A stretch of 64,000 nt of DNA from UBA10161 sp038891035 (GCA_038891035.1 JAWAEW010000005.1:1-64000), one strand, 5' to 3'. Numbered from the stretch's first letter, positions 49,866 through 59,168 are shown. Numbers and translations: made by a program. Notes: a model not told the origin generated them from the letters alone.

Positions 49866-51596
49866 ATGGGTATATTGCATAGGATTTCTGGGCCTGTGGT
49901 GCAGGCAAAGGAGATGACTGGTGCAAAGATGTATGACCTTGTCAAAGTCGGCTATGAAGGCTTGACTGGGGAGATTATAAGAATTGTTGGAGATACCGCA
50001 ACTATTCAAGTGTATGAGGAAACCAGTGGCCTGCGGCCGGGGGAGCCCGTAGAAAGCACTGGCCAACCTCTTTCTGTGGAGCTTGCACCAGGACTGCTCA
50101 CCTCAATTTATGATGGCATCCAAAGGCCGCTTAATCTGCTTGCAGAAAAAGGCGGGGATTTCATTACCAGAGGGCTGAGCGTGCCTGCAATTGATAGAAA
50201 CAAGAAATGGGAGTTTGTGCCTGTTGCGAAAAACGGTCAAAAAGTAAAAGTTGGCGACATAATAGGGACAGTCCAGGAAACTGAAATAATAACGCATAAG
50301 ATAATGGCTCCATGGGAAGGAGAAGTGGCAAATATACGAGAAGGGAACTTCACTGTAGAGGAAACTATTTGCGAAATTGGTGGAAAACCCATGCAAATGC
50401 TTCAGAAATGGTTTGTGAGGAAAAGCAGGCCAGTTGCAGAAAAATTCGACCCCAACATCCCGCTTATAACCGGCCAGCGGATTGTGGATATGTTTTTCCC
50501 GATTGCAAAAGGAGGCACTGTTTGCGTTCCGGGACCATTTGGATCAGGCAAAACTGTCACCCAGCACCAGTTTGCAAAATGGTCTGACACCCAAATTGTG
50601 GTGTATGTAGGGTGCGGGGAAAGAGGAAATGAGATGACTGAGGTGCTTACAGAGTTTCCACATCTTGAGGATCCTTACACCAAAAAGCCTCTCATGCAGC
50701 GCACTGTGCTAATTGCAAACACTTCGAACATGCCTGTTGCTGCACGTGAAGCATCAATCTATACGGCAGTTACCATTGCAGAATACTACCGTGATATGGG
50801 ATATGACGTGGCATTAATGGCAGATTCCACAAGCAGGTGGGCAGAAGCAATGAGGGAAATTGGTGGAAGGCTGGAAGAAATGCCTGGAGAAGAAGGCTAT
50901 CCAGCTTATCTTGGAAGGCGCCTTGCTGAATTTTACGAGAGGGCAGGTAGAGTACAGTGCCTTGGCTCAGACAAAAGAATTGGAAGCATAACTATAATTG
51001 GTGCAGTCTCCCCTCCTGGAGGAGACATAAACGAACCAGTCTCACAAAACACTTTAAGAGTTACCAAGGTGTTCTTGGCTTTGGATGCGGCGTTGGCGCA
51101 GCGCAGGCACTTTCCTGCATTCAACTGGCTAAGAAGCTATTCTCTTTATACAGATACCCTTGAGCAGTATTATATAAATAATATCTCATCTGATTGGGTT
51201 GAGCTGAGAAAGGAAGCGATGGCGCTCCTTCAAAAAGAGGCAGAGCTTCAGGAAATTGTCCAGCTGGTTGGTCCAGATGCTCTTCCTGAAAAAGAGCAGG
51301 CTATTCTCCTTTCTGCAAAGATGATACGTGAAGACTATCTGCAGCAGTCTGCCTACCATGAAGTGGATACCTATTCTTCCATGAAAAAGGAATACCTGCT
51401 TCTGAAAAACATAATGAAGTTTCATCATCGGGCGCTGGCAGCAGTGGAGATGGGAATTCAGCTGAAAAAAATTGCTGAGATGCCAATCAGGGAAAGAATT
51501 GCAAGGGCAAAGGAAATTCCTGAAGACAAAATAAAGGAAATTGAGACGATTGCAAATGAGATAGATAAGGCATTTGACTCTCTTGCCAAAGGGTGA
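49866..51596 (+). CDS. ahaA: A-type ATP synthase catalytic subunit A
   Basis: 576 residues from ATG 49866, six nt after GAGGG; an ATG at 49860 directly abuts that site. Catalytic subunit with P-loop GPFGSGKTVTQ (about 230-240), the archaeal insertion (non-homologous region) between the barrel and core, ALMADSTSRWAEAMRE, and GSITIIGAVSPPGGDI. Hydrolyses or makes ATP at the A/B interface. Confidence 0.96.
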   Translation: MGILHRISGPVVQAKEMTGAKMYDLVKVGYEGLTGEIIRIVGDTATIQVYEETSGLRPGEPVESTGQPLSVELAPGLLTSIYDGIQRPLNLLAEKGGDFITRGLSVPAIDRNKKWEFVPVAKNGQKVKVGDIIGTVQETEIITHKIMAPWEGEVANIREGNFTVEETICEIGGKPMQMLQKWFVRKSRPVAEKFDPNIPLITGQRIVDMFFPIAKGGTVCVPGPFGSGKTVTQHQFAKWSDTQIVVYVGCGERGNEMTEVLTEFPHLEDPYTKKPLMQRTVLIANTSNMPVAAREASIYTAVTIAEYYRDMGYDVALMADSTSRWAEAMREIGGRLEEMPGEEGYPAYLGRRLAEFYERAGRVQCLGSDKRIGSITIIGAVSPPGGDINEPVSQNTLRVTKVFLALDAALAQRRHFPAFNWLRSYSLYTDTLEQYYINNISSDWVELRKEAMALLQKEAELQEIVQLVGPDALPEKEQAILLSAKMIREDYLQQSAYHEVDTYSSMKKEYLLLKNIMKFHHRALAAVEMGIQLKKIAEMPIRERIARAKEIPEDKIKEIETIANEIDKAFDSLAKG

Positions 51597-51601
51597 TTAT
51601 G

Positions 51602-52987
51602 ATGAAAGAATACAAAACAATTACTCAGATTGCAGGTCCTCTTGTATTTGTAGAGGGCGTTACAGATGTTGCTTATGGAGAGATAGTGGAAATAAAGCTG
51701 CCTTCTGGGGAAACCAGAAAAGGGCAGGTGCTTGATTCGGCAAAAGGAATAGCAGTAATTCAAGTTTTTGGTTCAACTGCCGGGATAAACACCACAGATA
51801 CCTCAGTTAAATTTCTAGGAGAAACCATGAAGCTTGGCGTCTCAATTGAGATGCTGGGAAGAGTATTCAATGGGCTGGGAGAGCCGAAGGATAAAGGCCC
51901 TGCAATCATTCCTGAAAAAAGGCTTGACATAAATGGGGCTCCAATCAATCCTTACGCACGCGATGAGCCTCGTGATTTCATCCAGACAGGAATATCTACA
52001 ATTGATGGGATGAATACATTAGTGAGAGGGCAGAAGCTGCCGATCTTTTCAGGCTCAGGTCTACCTCACAATGCATTGGCAGTCCAAATTGCAAGGCAGG
52101 CAAAAGTGGTTTCAACAAAGGAAAAGGATGAGCAGTTTGCAGTGGTGTTTGCTGCGATTGGAATAACGAATGAAGAAGCTCTTTTTTTCATGAGAGATTT
52201 TGAAAGGACGGGTGCTCTTGAGAGGGCCGTGCTTTTCCTCAATTTGGCAGATGACCCTTCTGTGGAAAGGCTAATTACCCCAAGGCTTGCGCTTACTACT
52301 GCAGAATTCCTTGCATATGAGAAAGATATGCACGTGCTTGTTATAATTACTGACATGACTAACTACTGTGAAGCGTTGAGAGAAATCGCAGCTGCAAGGG
52401 AGGAGGTCCCAGGAAGAAGAGGCTATCCAGGATATATGTACACTGACCTTTCCACAATATACGAGAGGGCAGGAAGAATAAAAGGCCGAAAAGGAACGGT
52501 CACTCAGCTTTCGATTTTGACCATGCCTGGCGATGACATTACTCATCCAATTGCTGACCTTACAGGATATATCACAGAGGGACAGATAGTGCTGAGTAGA
52601 GATTTGCACAGGAAAAACATATATCCGCCTGTAGACGTGCTTCCTTGCCTTTCCCGGCTGATGAATCTTGGTATAGGAAAGGATAGAACAAGGGAAGACC
52701 ACAGGGGGGTTGCTGATCAGCTTTATGCTGCGTATGCAACTGGCAGAGACTTGCGTTCGCTTGCTGCTGTGGTTGGTGAAGAGGCTCTTTCTGCAACAGA
52801 CAAGCTTTACTTGAAGTTTGCAGACATATTTGAGGAAAGATTTATCAAGCAAGGACCGAACGAAGAGAGGACAATTGAGCAGACTCTTGAGCTGGGCTGG
52901 GAGCTGCTTTCGATGTTCCCAGAAAGCGAACTGAAGAGAGTCAAAAAGGAGTTCATTGAAAAGTATGGCAAAAAGTACAGAAAATAA
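51602..52987 (+). CDS. ahaB: A-type ATP synthase subunit B
   Basis: 461 residues; codons GTG 51593, ATG 51599 and ATG 51602 are in frame, and GGTGA spacing favours 51602. Non-catalytic nucleotide subunit: RGQKLPIFSGSGLPHNALAVQIARQA replaces the P-loop. Also TDMTNYCEALREIAAAREEVPGRRGYPGYMYTDL. The GTG overlaps the ahaA stop. Confidence 0.95.
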   Translation: MKEYKTITQIAGPLVFVEGVTDVAYGEIVEIKLPSGETRKGQVLDSAKGIAVIQVFGSTAGINTTDTSVKFLGETMKLGVSIEMLGRVFNGLGEPKDKGPAIIPEKRLDINGAPINPYARDEPRDFIQTGISTIDGMNTLVRGQKLPIFSGSGLPHNALAVQIARQAKVVSTKEKDEQFAVVFAAIGITNEEALFFMRDFERTGALERAVLFLNLADDPSVERLITPRLALTTAEFLAYEKDMHVLVIITDMTNYCEALREIAAAREEVPGRRGYPGYMYTDLSTIYERAGRIKGRKGTVTQLSILTMPGDDITHPIADLTGYITEGQIVLSRDLHRKNIYPPVDVLPCLSRLMNLGIGKDRTREDHRGVADQLYAAYATGRDLRSLAAVVGEEALSATDKLYLKFADIFEERFIKQGPNEERTIEQTLELGWELLSMFPESELKRVKKEFIEKYGKKYRK

Positions 52988-52999
52988 ATGGTGCAGTAT

Positions 53000-53638
53000 A
53001 TGGCAGAAACCCCCAACCCGACAAGGATGGAGCTGCTGAAAGCAAGGACAAGAGTTAGATTGGCAAGGAAAGGTCACAAGCTTCTCAAGCAAAAAAGAGA
53101 TGCACTAATAATGGAATTTTTCAAGATTCTCTCCAAAGCTCAAGATTTGCGCCATGAGCTGAATGAAAAAATGAAGCAGGCCTACACTGCACTTGCAGTT
53201 GCGCAGGCATACCATGGCATGCAAGAAATTGAAGCGGCAGCTCTTGCAGTAAAGCGCGCCCCAGGAGTAAAAGTTGAGGTGCGCAATATAATGGGAGTGA
53301 AAATACCCTCACTTGAAGTTGCAGAAAGCAGAAAGCAGCTTCTTCAAAGAGGGTATTCAATAATAGGAACCAGCGCGAAAATAGACGAGGTGGCAGAAGC
53401 TTTCGAAGGGGCATTGGATATTGTCTTTAAGCTGTCCCAGACCGAAAATGCAATTAGAAGGCTCATTTTGGAAATAGAAAAAACAAAAAGAAGAGTAAAT
53501 GCACTGGAATATGTGCTAATACCGCGGCTGGAAGGTCAAGCAAAGCTGATCGCATTTCGACTTGAAGAGATGGAAAGAGACAACTTTGTGATGCTCAAAA
53601 GTATAAAAAGGAAGCTTCAGAAGGAGCAAGGAAGCTGA
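53000..53638 (+). CDS. ahaD: A-type ATP synthase subunit D
   Basis: 212 residues from ATG 53000, with GGTG six nt upstream; an ATG at 52988 touches the ahaB stop without a ribosome site. Central rotor shaft, a long antiparallel coiled coil: NPTRMELLKARTRVRLARKGHKLLKQKRD at the N-terminus and RRVNALEYVLIPRLEGQAKLIAFRLEEMERD at the C-terminus. Confidence 0.94.
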   Translation: MAETPNPTRMELLKARTRVRLARKGHKLLKQKRDALIMEFFKILSKAQDLRHELNEKMKQAYTALAVAQAYHGMQEIEAAALAVKRAPGVKVEVRNIMGVKIPSLEVAESRKQLLQRGYSIIGTSAKIDEVAEAFEGALDIVFKLSQTENAIRRLILEIEKTKRRVNALEYVLIPRLEGQAKLIAFRLEEMERDNFVMLKSIKRKLQKEQGS

Positions 53639-53642
53639 GAAA

Positions 53643-53966
53643 ATGAATGGCAAGAAAAAGATGATATACCTAATGTATGATTTTGATGAGTTATGCGGAG
53701 TATTTTCTTCGCTTGACCTTGCAAAAAAAGCAGTAGATCAACATCTTCTTCATATAAAAAACTATGTCCAAAGGAAATCATTGCAGCTTGGCTTTGGAGA
53801 AGTGGATTTTGAAATCTTTGAAGAAAAGAGTGAAAACAAACACATCTACGCTGTGCTTGCAAAGGCAAAAAATGGCAAAGATGTCCACAGAAGAAAAATA
53901 GTGGTGTTTGGAAGGCAGCAGGACACGTATGATTCTACCATAAAAAGGCTCTCGGAATCAATCTAA
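53643..53966 (+). CDS. Uncharacterised protein at the end of the ATP synthase operon
   Basis: 107 residues, starting 4 bp after the ahaD stop. Mixed alpha/beta: IYLMYDFDELCGVFSS, LDLAKKAVDQHLLHIKNYVQRK, VDFEIFEEKSENKHIYAVLAK, HRRKIVVFGRQQD. No known domain recognised, no membrane helix. Co-transcription with ATP synthase is likely but does not prove a related role. Confidence 0.65.
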   Translation: MNGKKKMIYLMYDFDELCGVFSSLDLAKKAVDQHLLHIKNYVQRKSLQLGFGEVDFEIFEEKSENKHIYAVLAKAKNGKDVHRRKIVVFGRQQDTYDSTIKRLSESI

Positions 53967-54241
53967 TAGGGATTTCCTTTTTCTTTTTGAAATTCAGCTT
54001 GCAGATCCTTCCATGTGCGACCTGAAAATGACTCTTCAAGCTTATGTCTGCATCGTCTGGCAGCCTCTGTCTGCCCAAGCTTTTCAAAAAGCTTGAGTGC
54101 TTTTTCAAAATCACCGCCTTTTTCATATGCTTCTGCGGCTTCTTTTTCCATTCCTACCGAAAGATAAACTTCTGCTGCCTTTACAAAAAACTGCTTGTTT
54201 TCGAGCCTGCGAGCCTTTTCAAGAAGTGCTTGCTTTTCCAT
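53963..54241 (-). CDS. Small TPR-like helical protein
   Basis: 92 residues. Two TPR-like helix pairs: LLEKARRLENKQFFVKAAEVYLSVG and KEAAEAYEKGGDFEKALKLFEKLGQTEAARRC, the second close to the TPR consensus. Ends in a short basic tail. Overlaps the convergent gene by 4 bp; its start is 62 bp from the divergent lipoprotein gene. Confidence 0.65.
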   Translation of the reverse strand: MEKQALLEKARRLENKQFFVKAAEVYLSVGMEKEAAEAYEKGGDFEKALKLFEKLGQTEAARRCRHKLEESFSGRTWKDLQAEFQKEKGNPY

Positions 54242-54303
54242 ATAACCGAATAAAAACCGAACAATTTAAATGGGTGCTCATTCACAAGCCAGACGGTGAA
54301 AAC

Positions 54304-56445
54304 ATGCGTAAGGTTTTTGTGGTTTCATTGACAATTTTCTTTTTGCTATTTGTAGGCTGCCTCTCCCCTTCAAAAAATGAAGCACCTCTCAGTAGAATGT
54401 CTTCTGCAATCCATAAATTTTCTTCATGGGATGAAATTTCTGATTTGCTGCGGCTTTCCTCGGGTGGAGTTTCCGGAATGCCGCTTGTCACAACCACCAT
54501 CCCTTCAGCAGTCGAACGTCAACTTTCGCAAGGTGTTTCTGTGCAGAAAACAGAGGCCCAAGCAGAGTATGCAGGAAGATACTCTCAGACAAACGTGCAA
54601 GTTGAAGGGGTGGATGAAGCAGATATCGTAAAAAATGATGGCAAGTATATTTATTTTGTATACAACACACCTGTAGATTTTGTCATTGCTGGGATAAGCG
54701 TATATGAAGCGGTTGGAAATATTGCAATCGTTGAAGCCTATCCACCGCAAAGGATGAATAAGGTTGGGCAGATAAGCATCCAAGACGCATACATCCAGCA
54801 GATATTTGTAAATAAAGACAAACTAGTAGTTTTTGGAAGGAAGGAAAGCCAATATTTTAGGCCGATGCCCATTGGCATCTGCCGAAGCTGCATAGTTCCG
54901 CCACGTTACTACCAGCCTCTTTCTTTTATAAGAGTGTACGACATTTCGGACAGATCAGATCCAAAGCTCCAAAAAGAAATCGAGGTGAAAGGAGATTATT
55001 TCAACTCCAGAATGATACAAAACCAAGTTTATGCGATATTTACAGATTATCCGACTTATTATGACCCTTTCCCATTTTATCGTGTGGATGGAGTTGCTAA
55101 AAAAATAGAGCCGCACGAGATTTCATACTTTGATATTCCTTCTGAAAATTATGTATACCACCACTTTTTTGCAATTGATTTGGATAATCTGCAGGAAGAA
55201 AAAAGGCACAGGATAATTATGCTGGGCTATGGTCAGACTATTTATGTCTCATCGGAAAATATTTACATTGCGGCTGCAGATTACCCGTTTTACAGCCCAT
55301 ATGAAGAGGCAGCTATTGACATACTCTACGACATCCTTCCAAAAGAAGAAAAAGATGAAATAAATAAGATTGAAAAACAAAATATTTCTGCGTGGCAGCG
55401 CAAGCTTGCAAAAACGGAAGCGATAATTGCAGCAAGCAAAAAGCAGATACGGAAGATGAATGAAAGTGAGATTAGAAGGATTAATGAGCGATACGAACAG
55501 AAAGTAGACAGTTTGCCCAAGGATTGGACATCTGAGAAGACGAAAATATACAAGATCTCGCTTTCTGATTTTGAGCCTTCTGGGTGGGGCGAGGTACCAG
55601 GAAGATTAATCAACCAATTTGCAATGGATGAACAGAGTCCATATTTGCGAGTTGCAACCACTAAAACTGGGCAAGTAAGCACAAGCGGAGTATATGTCTT
55701 GGACGCAGAGTTAAAAGTTGTAGGCAAAACAGAAGGAATAGCCCCTGGAGAAAGCATTTATTCAGTAAGATTTTTAGGAGATAAGGCATACTTAGTGACG
55801 TTCAAAAGGATAGACCCGTTTTTTGTGATCGACCTGAGCGATCCTACATCTCCAAAGGTTAAGGGGAAACTAAAAATACCTGGGTACTCAACTTACCTTC
55901 ACCCATACGATGAATACTACATCATAGGCATAGGAAAGGAGGCTGTTGAGGCTAAAGAAGGAGACTTTGCTTGGCAGCAAGGGATGAAGCTTTCTCTTTT
56001 TGATGTGAGAGAACCAGAAAATCCCGTAGAGGTTGCAAAAATCGAAATAGGTGACCGTGGGACTGAATCTTATGCACTGACAGACCATAAGGCGTTTTTG
56101 TTTGACAAAGAAAAGAAACTGCTTGTGATGCCGATTCTTTTGGCAGAAATTGACAAACAAAGATATGGAGATGAAGTGCCATCTCACATCTATGGGGACT
56201 ATGTATTTCAGGGAGCTTATGTTTTCGAGGTTAGCCCGGATAAAGGATTTGTTTTGCTTGGAAGAATAACACATACAACTGAAGAAGAACTTCTAAAAAG
56301 TGGGCTGTATTTCTACTCTGATGCAGAGGTCAAAAGAAGCATATACATGGACGAATATATTTATACAGTCTCAGATAGAATGATAAAGGCAAACAGGTTG
56401 CCGAACCTTGAGGAGATTGCAGCTGTAAAGCTTCAGAAAAACTGA
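54304..56445 (+). CDS. Beta-propeller-domain lipoprotein
   Basis: 713 residues from ATG 54304 (GGTGAAAAC upstream). Signal peptide ends in a lipobox, LLFVGCLSPSKN, so Cys20 is probably lipidated and the protein sits on the outer face. The main domain begins YSQTNVQVEGVDEADIVKNDGKYIYFV, a clear match to the archaeal/bacterial beta-propeller domain family PF09826 by memory. Blades such as YDISDRSDPKLQKEIEVKGDYFNSRMI and IDLSDPTSPKVKGKLKIPGYS follow. A long helical insert (about 345-405) is unusual. Ligand unknown. Confidence 0.85.
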   Translation: MRKVFVVSLTIFFLLFVGCLSPSKNEAPLSRMSSAIHKFSSWDEISDLLRLSSGGVSGMPLVTTTIPSAVERQLSQGVSVQKTEAQAEYAGRYSQTNVQVEGVDEADIVKNDGKYIYFVYNTPVDFVIAGISVYEAVGNIAIVEAYPPQRMNKVGQISIQDAYIQQIFVNKDKLVVFGRKESQYFRPMPIGICRSCIVPPRYYQPLSFIRVYDISDRSDPKLQKEIEVKGDYFNSRMIQNQVYAIFTDYPTYYDPFPFYRVDGVAKKIEPHEISYFDIPSENYVYHHFFAIDLDNLQEEKRHRIIMLGYGQTIYVSSENIYIAAADYPFYSPYEEAAIDILYDILPKEEKDEINKIEKQNISAWQRKLAKTEAIIAASKKQIRKMNESEIRRINERYEQKVDSLPKDWTSEKTKIYKISLSDFEPSGWGEVPGRLINQFAMDEQSPYLRVATTKTGQVSTSGVYVLDAELKVVGKTEGIAPGESIYSVRFLGDKAYLVTFKRIDPFFVIDLSDPTSPKVKGKLKIPGYSTYLHPYDEYYIIGIGKEAVEAKEGDFAWQQGMKLSLFDVREPENPVEVAKIEIGDRGTESYALTDHKAFLFDKEKKLLVMPILLAEIDKQRYGDEVPSHIYGDYVFQGAYVFEVSPDKGFVLLGRITHTTEEELLKSGLYFYSDAEVKRSIYMDEYIYTVSDRMIKANRLPNLEEIAAVKLQKN

Positions 56446-56934
56446 AACTATTCAAGTATCTTATTCAAAGAAAAGAGTGTTGAACGCAGGCTCTAACGGT
56501 AAATTTGGATTTTTATTATGCTCTTCTGCACTTCTTAATAGCTCAACAACATCTAGTTAGCCTGCCACTAGATGCAGTATGTGGACCCTTTCTTGAAAGC
56601 TGCAATTGGATTAAAAAAGTGCTTGCAAGATGAATTGCTAAAAGAGAATCCTGCTTTGCCGCATGACTAAGTGAGGCCGAAACATAACCAAAGTTGAAAA
56701 TTTTCCAGATGCCATGCGTGTAATGATCCAGTGGGTAGATACCGAAAGAGGCTACCACTACTTCTAAGCCAAGACAGATTCAAATGGAATATTTTCCTGA
56801 ATTCGCCAAACATACAAAATCTGCAAGCATCTTTCCTAATTCGGTTTTTCGCATAAATTCTTCGGTTTGGATAGAGGAGGAATCTGGCAAAATAAATGCA
56901 TCAAAATGCCTTACTTGAGCATTATAGGCAGAAG
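56446..56934. other. 489-bp gap without an intact gene, next to tRNA-Gln
   Basis: No complete gene, RNA gene or clear promoter found. It holds coding-like fragments on both strands interrupted by stops and frame changes (see pseudogene entry). On the minus strand an open segment ends at 56780-56782 with EEFMRKTELGKMLADF-like coding character, and no start codon is found before tRNA-Gln. All other convergent gene ends here are within 7 bp or overlap. Confidence 0.6.
56484..56767 (+). pseudogene. Possible degraded gene in three frames
   Basis: Three successive open pieces in different plus frames: 56484-56633 (FYYALLHFLIAQQHLV, CNWIKKVLAR, stop), 56626-56670 (QDELLKENPALPHD, stop), and 56675-56767 (KVENFPDAMRVMIQWVDTER, stop). 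The pieces look protein-like but have no start or ribosome site. I do not recognise the parent family. Could also be chance open reading. Confidence 0.3.
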
Positions 56935-57007
56935 TAGCCCCGGACGGATTCGAACCGCCGTTCCCGGGTCCAAAGCCCGGTGTCCTTGGCCGCTAGACGA
57001 CGGGGCT
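56935..57007 (-). tRNA. tRNA-Gln(UUG)
   Basis: Minus strand, 73 nt, no intron. Acceptor AGCCCCG/CGGGGCT with discriminator A; anticodon stem CCGGG/CCCGG with loop CTTTGGA (anticodon TTG); T-arm GGCGG-TTCGAAT-CCGTC with wobble. No encoded CCA. Its 5' end overlaps the last two bases of the proS stop codon. Confidence 0.93.
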
Positions 57008-58442
57008 AGTATTGCTTTGCCACATAGACTAATGCAGATGCCTTTTTGCCGCAAATTATGCATTTGCCTTCTGGTTTTTCTTCCTTTCCAAACCTTATTC
57101 CTCTCACATCTCCAGAAGTGCCTTCTTTGAGGTTTGATGCACAATCCTTTCCATCATTTTCTATAGAGCAAAATGGTACTGAAACCAGCTTTCCTGCCTC
57201 AAGCAAACTCTTTAAATGCTGCAAATCAGAAGTAAAAGCAAGGCGCGATTCGAATTCTGCGAGTGCCTTCTGCTTCATATCCGAGATCTGCTGGAGGGCC
57301 TGCTGGAATATGAAAGATGAAATTTGGCTTTGTGGAACTTTATATTTGGTTCTGGTATCACGCCTAAATACGGTAAATATGCCACTTTCAACTTCTTGCT
57401 GCCCGACTTCAATTCTAAATGGAACTCCTTGCAGTTCCCACTGATTATATTTGAAGCCGGGGGTATTTTGGGACAAATCAGCCTCTGCTAAAATACCTTC
57501 AGAAGAAAGTTGGTGTACAAGTTCAGAGGCTTTCTTCTCAACCTCAGCTTCATTTCCTTTTTTGGGTATGGGAACTACGATTACTTGGAGAGGAGCAAGC
57601 TCAAACGGCAGGACAAGCCCAAAATCATCTCCATGTGTAGAAATCATTGCTGCATAGATGCGGGAAATTGCAGGGCCATAGCAAGTCTGCCAGCAATATT
57701 GGCTTTTGCCAGTTTCATCAAGGAATTTGACGTTGAATGCCTTGGCAAAGTTTTGCCCCAAAAAATGTGTAGATGGCAGCTGCAAAACCCTTCCATCTGG
57801 CATCATGCAATCTGCTGCATATGTATGGACAGCACCAGGAAACTTATCCCATTCTGGGCGCTGGAAAAATATGAACGGAACTCCGAACCTTTCGAAAATG
57901 ACATTTTGGCTCATTTGCATATCTTGCATAACTTGAGCCTCGGCTTCTTCTTTGGTGGCAAAGGCATCGTGAGATTCTATCCAATAAAATTCGCGAGAAC
58001 GGATAAATGGCCTGGTTGCTTTTGTTTCATATCTCCACACCTGGGCTGAGTGATAAACCTTAAGTGGAAGGTCTGACTTGCCTTGTATCCAAAGAGAAAA
58101 CATCTGATACATTGCAGTTTCTGAAGTTGGGCGCAGTGCCAGTCTCTCCTCAAGAACTGTATCCCCTGCTTTTTCTACCCAAAAGACTTGCGGAGTGAAG
58201 CCTTCCACATGTTGTGCTTCCTTGTAGAAGTTGCTTTCTGGAATAAGAGCTGGAAACCAAGTTGGCCTGTGTCCTGTTCTTTCCAGCTCCCGCTCATAAA
58301 TCGAGTACATCTTTTTCATAGTTGAAACTGCCCAAGGAAGAAACACTACAAAGCCTTTTACATTATAGCGGAGGTCGCAAAGCTTAGCCTCTTTTAGAAG
58401 CTCGCTGTACCATTCGGAAAATTCAGCTTTCTTGTTTTTCAT
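57006..58442 (-). CDS. proS: Prolyl-tRNA synthetase, archaeal/eukaryotic type
   Basis: 478 residues from ATG 58442; the longer frame to 58826 covers the divergent promoter and gene. Class II: FVVFLPWAVSTMKKMY, RPTSETAMYQMFSLWI, VWRYETKATRPFIRSREFYWIESHDAF (motif 2), then the anticodon domain (APLQVIVVPIPKKG). C-terminal zinc-binding domain with CSIENDGKDCA and CIICGKKA, followed by the usual Tyr C-terminus (AKQY). Stop codon overlaps tRNA-Gln, so the two share a transcript or boundary. Confidence 0.95.
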   Translation of the reverse strand: MKNKKAEFSEWYSELLKEAKLCDLRYNVKGFVVFLPWAVSTMKKMYSIYERELERTGHRPTWFPALIPESNFYKEAQHVEGFTPQVFWVEKAGDTVLEERLALRPTSETAMYQMFSLWIQGKSDLPLKVYHSAQVWRYETKATRPFIRSREFYWIESHDAFATKEEAEAQVMQDMQMSQNVIFERFGVPFIFFQRPEWDKFPGAVHTYAADCMMPDGRVLQLPSTHFLGQNFAKAFNVKFLDETGKSQYCWQTCYGPAISRIYAAMISTHGDDFGLVLPFELAPLQVIVVPIPKKGNEAEVEKKASELVHQLSSEGILAEADLSQNTPGFKYNQWELQGVPFRIEVGQQEVESGIFTVFRRDTRTKYKVPQSQISSFIFQQALQQISDMKQKALAEFESRLAFTSDLQHLKSLLEAGKLVSVPFCSIENDGKDCASNLKEGTSGDVRGIRFGKEEKPEGKCIICGKKASALVYVAKQY

Positions 58443-58533
58443 GAAAAACAATGGAAGGATAATGAATAAAAATAAATGCAGCCTCCATGATACTGCTTTA
58501 TAAAATTGCAATGAGTTTGGAGAGTGCCTTGAT

Positions 58534-58550
58534 TCTGCCTTAAAGGCAGA
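58534..58550. promoter_or_regulatory. 17-bp palindrome in the leader of the ACT-domain gene
   Basis: TCTGCCTT-A-AAGGCAGA, perfect 8-bp arms. It lies about 30 bp after TTTATAAAAT (58497-58506), so it is at the expected transcription start, and its 3' arm overlaps the AGAGGGG ribosome site. It could be an operator or an RNA hairpin masking the site. Confidence 0.5.
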
Positions 58551-58562
58551 GGGGTTGATTTT

Positions 58563-59168
58563 CTGCCGACTATTGCAAATGTAGTAAGGCTTTATCTGAA
58601 AAGAAGACCGCAGATGCTTTGGCTTGTAAATAATGGACTTTGCAACTATTCTGCGCTTGCAAGAAAACTTCAAAAGGAGCTTTATCCTAACAAAAAGAAC
58701 GCCTTTGTCGCAATAAAGGCTGCTTTGCTTCGAACAGCAAAAGAATACGGGGAACTTGCGCAAAGGGACTGGGAGAAAGAAGTCGAAAGGATACTTAAGG
58801 CAAGTTCTGTTGAGATACGAACGCATGTTGCAGTTGCATCAAGCAAAGGCAGCATAGGTGTGCCCGTAATTGCTACTGCAAGCAGCAAATCAGGAGTGAT
58901 GAGTGTAGTGGATGCTGCCTACGTGCCCCAGCTGAAGAAAAAAGGGGTTAAAGTGACTGACGATTTGACGCTTGTTATACTTTGCAGCCCACCGCAGCTT
59001 CAGGAGACTCCTGGTTGCGTTGCTGCAATACTTGATGCAATCGCCACTGAAGGGATAAATGTGCTTCAGTTTATCTCTTGCCATACTGATACTTTGATGG
59101 TAATGCGTAACAGCGATGCTATGAGGGCATATGAAATATTGATGGAATTGACTGGAAAGGTAGACTAA
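58563..59168 (+). CDS. ACT-domain regulatory protein, probable CTG start
   Basis: 201 residues if it starts at the CTG (58563); 184 if at the ATG (58614). The CTG is 8 nt after AGAGGGG, whereas the ATG lacks any ribosome site. The upstream residues TIANVVRLYLKRRPQMLWLVNNGLCNYSALARKL match the N-terminal helix of archaeal stand-alone ACT-type proteins from memory ('GxVNYSALARxL'). The C-terminal ACT domain (about 130-195) reads DDLTLVILCSPPQLQETPG and GINVLQFISCHTDTLMVM. Such proteins bind amino acids; target unknown. Overlaps the convergent gene by 4 bp. Confidence 0.72.
   Translation: MPTIANVVRLYLKRRPQMLWLVNNGLCNYSALARKLQKELYPNKKNAFVAIKAALLRTAKEYGELAQRDWEKEVERILKASSVEIRTHVAVASSKGSIGVPVIATASSKSGVMSVVDAAYVPQLKKKGVKVTDDLTLVILCSPPQLQETPGCVAAILDAIATEGINVLQFISCHTDTLMVMRNSDAMRAYEILMELTGKVD

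Noticed and set aside
56784..56918. A 44-codon plus-strand ORF in the gap before tRNA-Gln
   Set aside because: No ribosome site, no similarity I can see, and an opposite-strand frame over the same bases looks equally coding.
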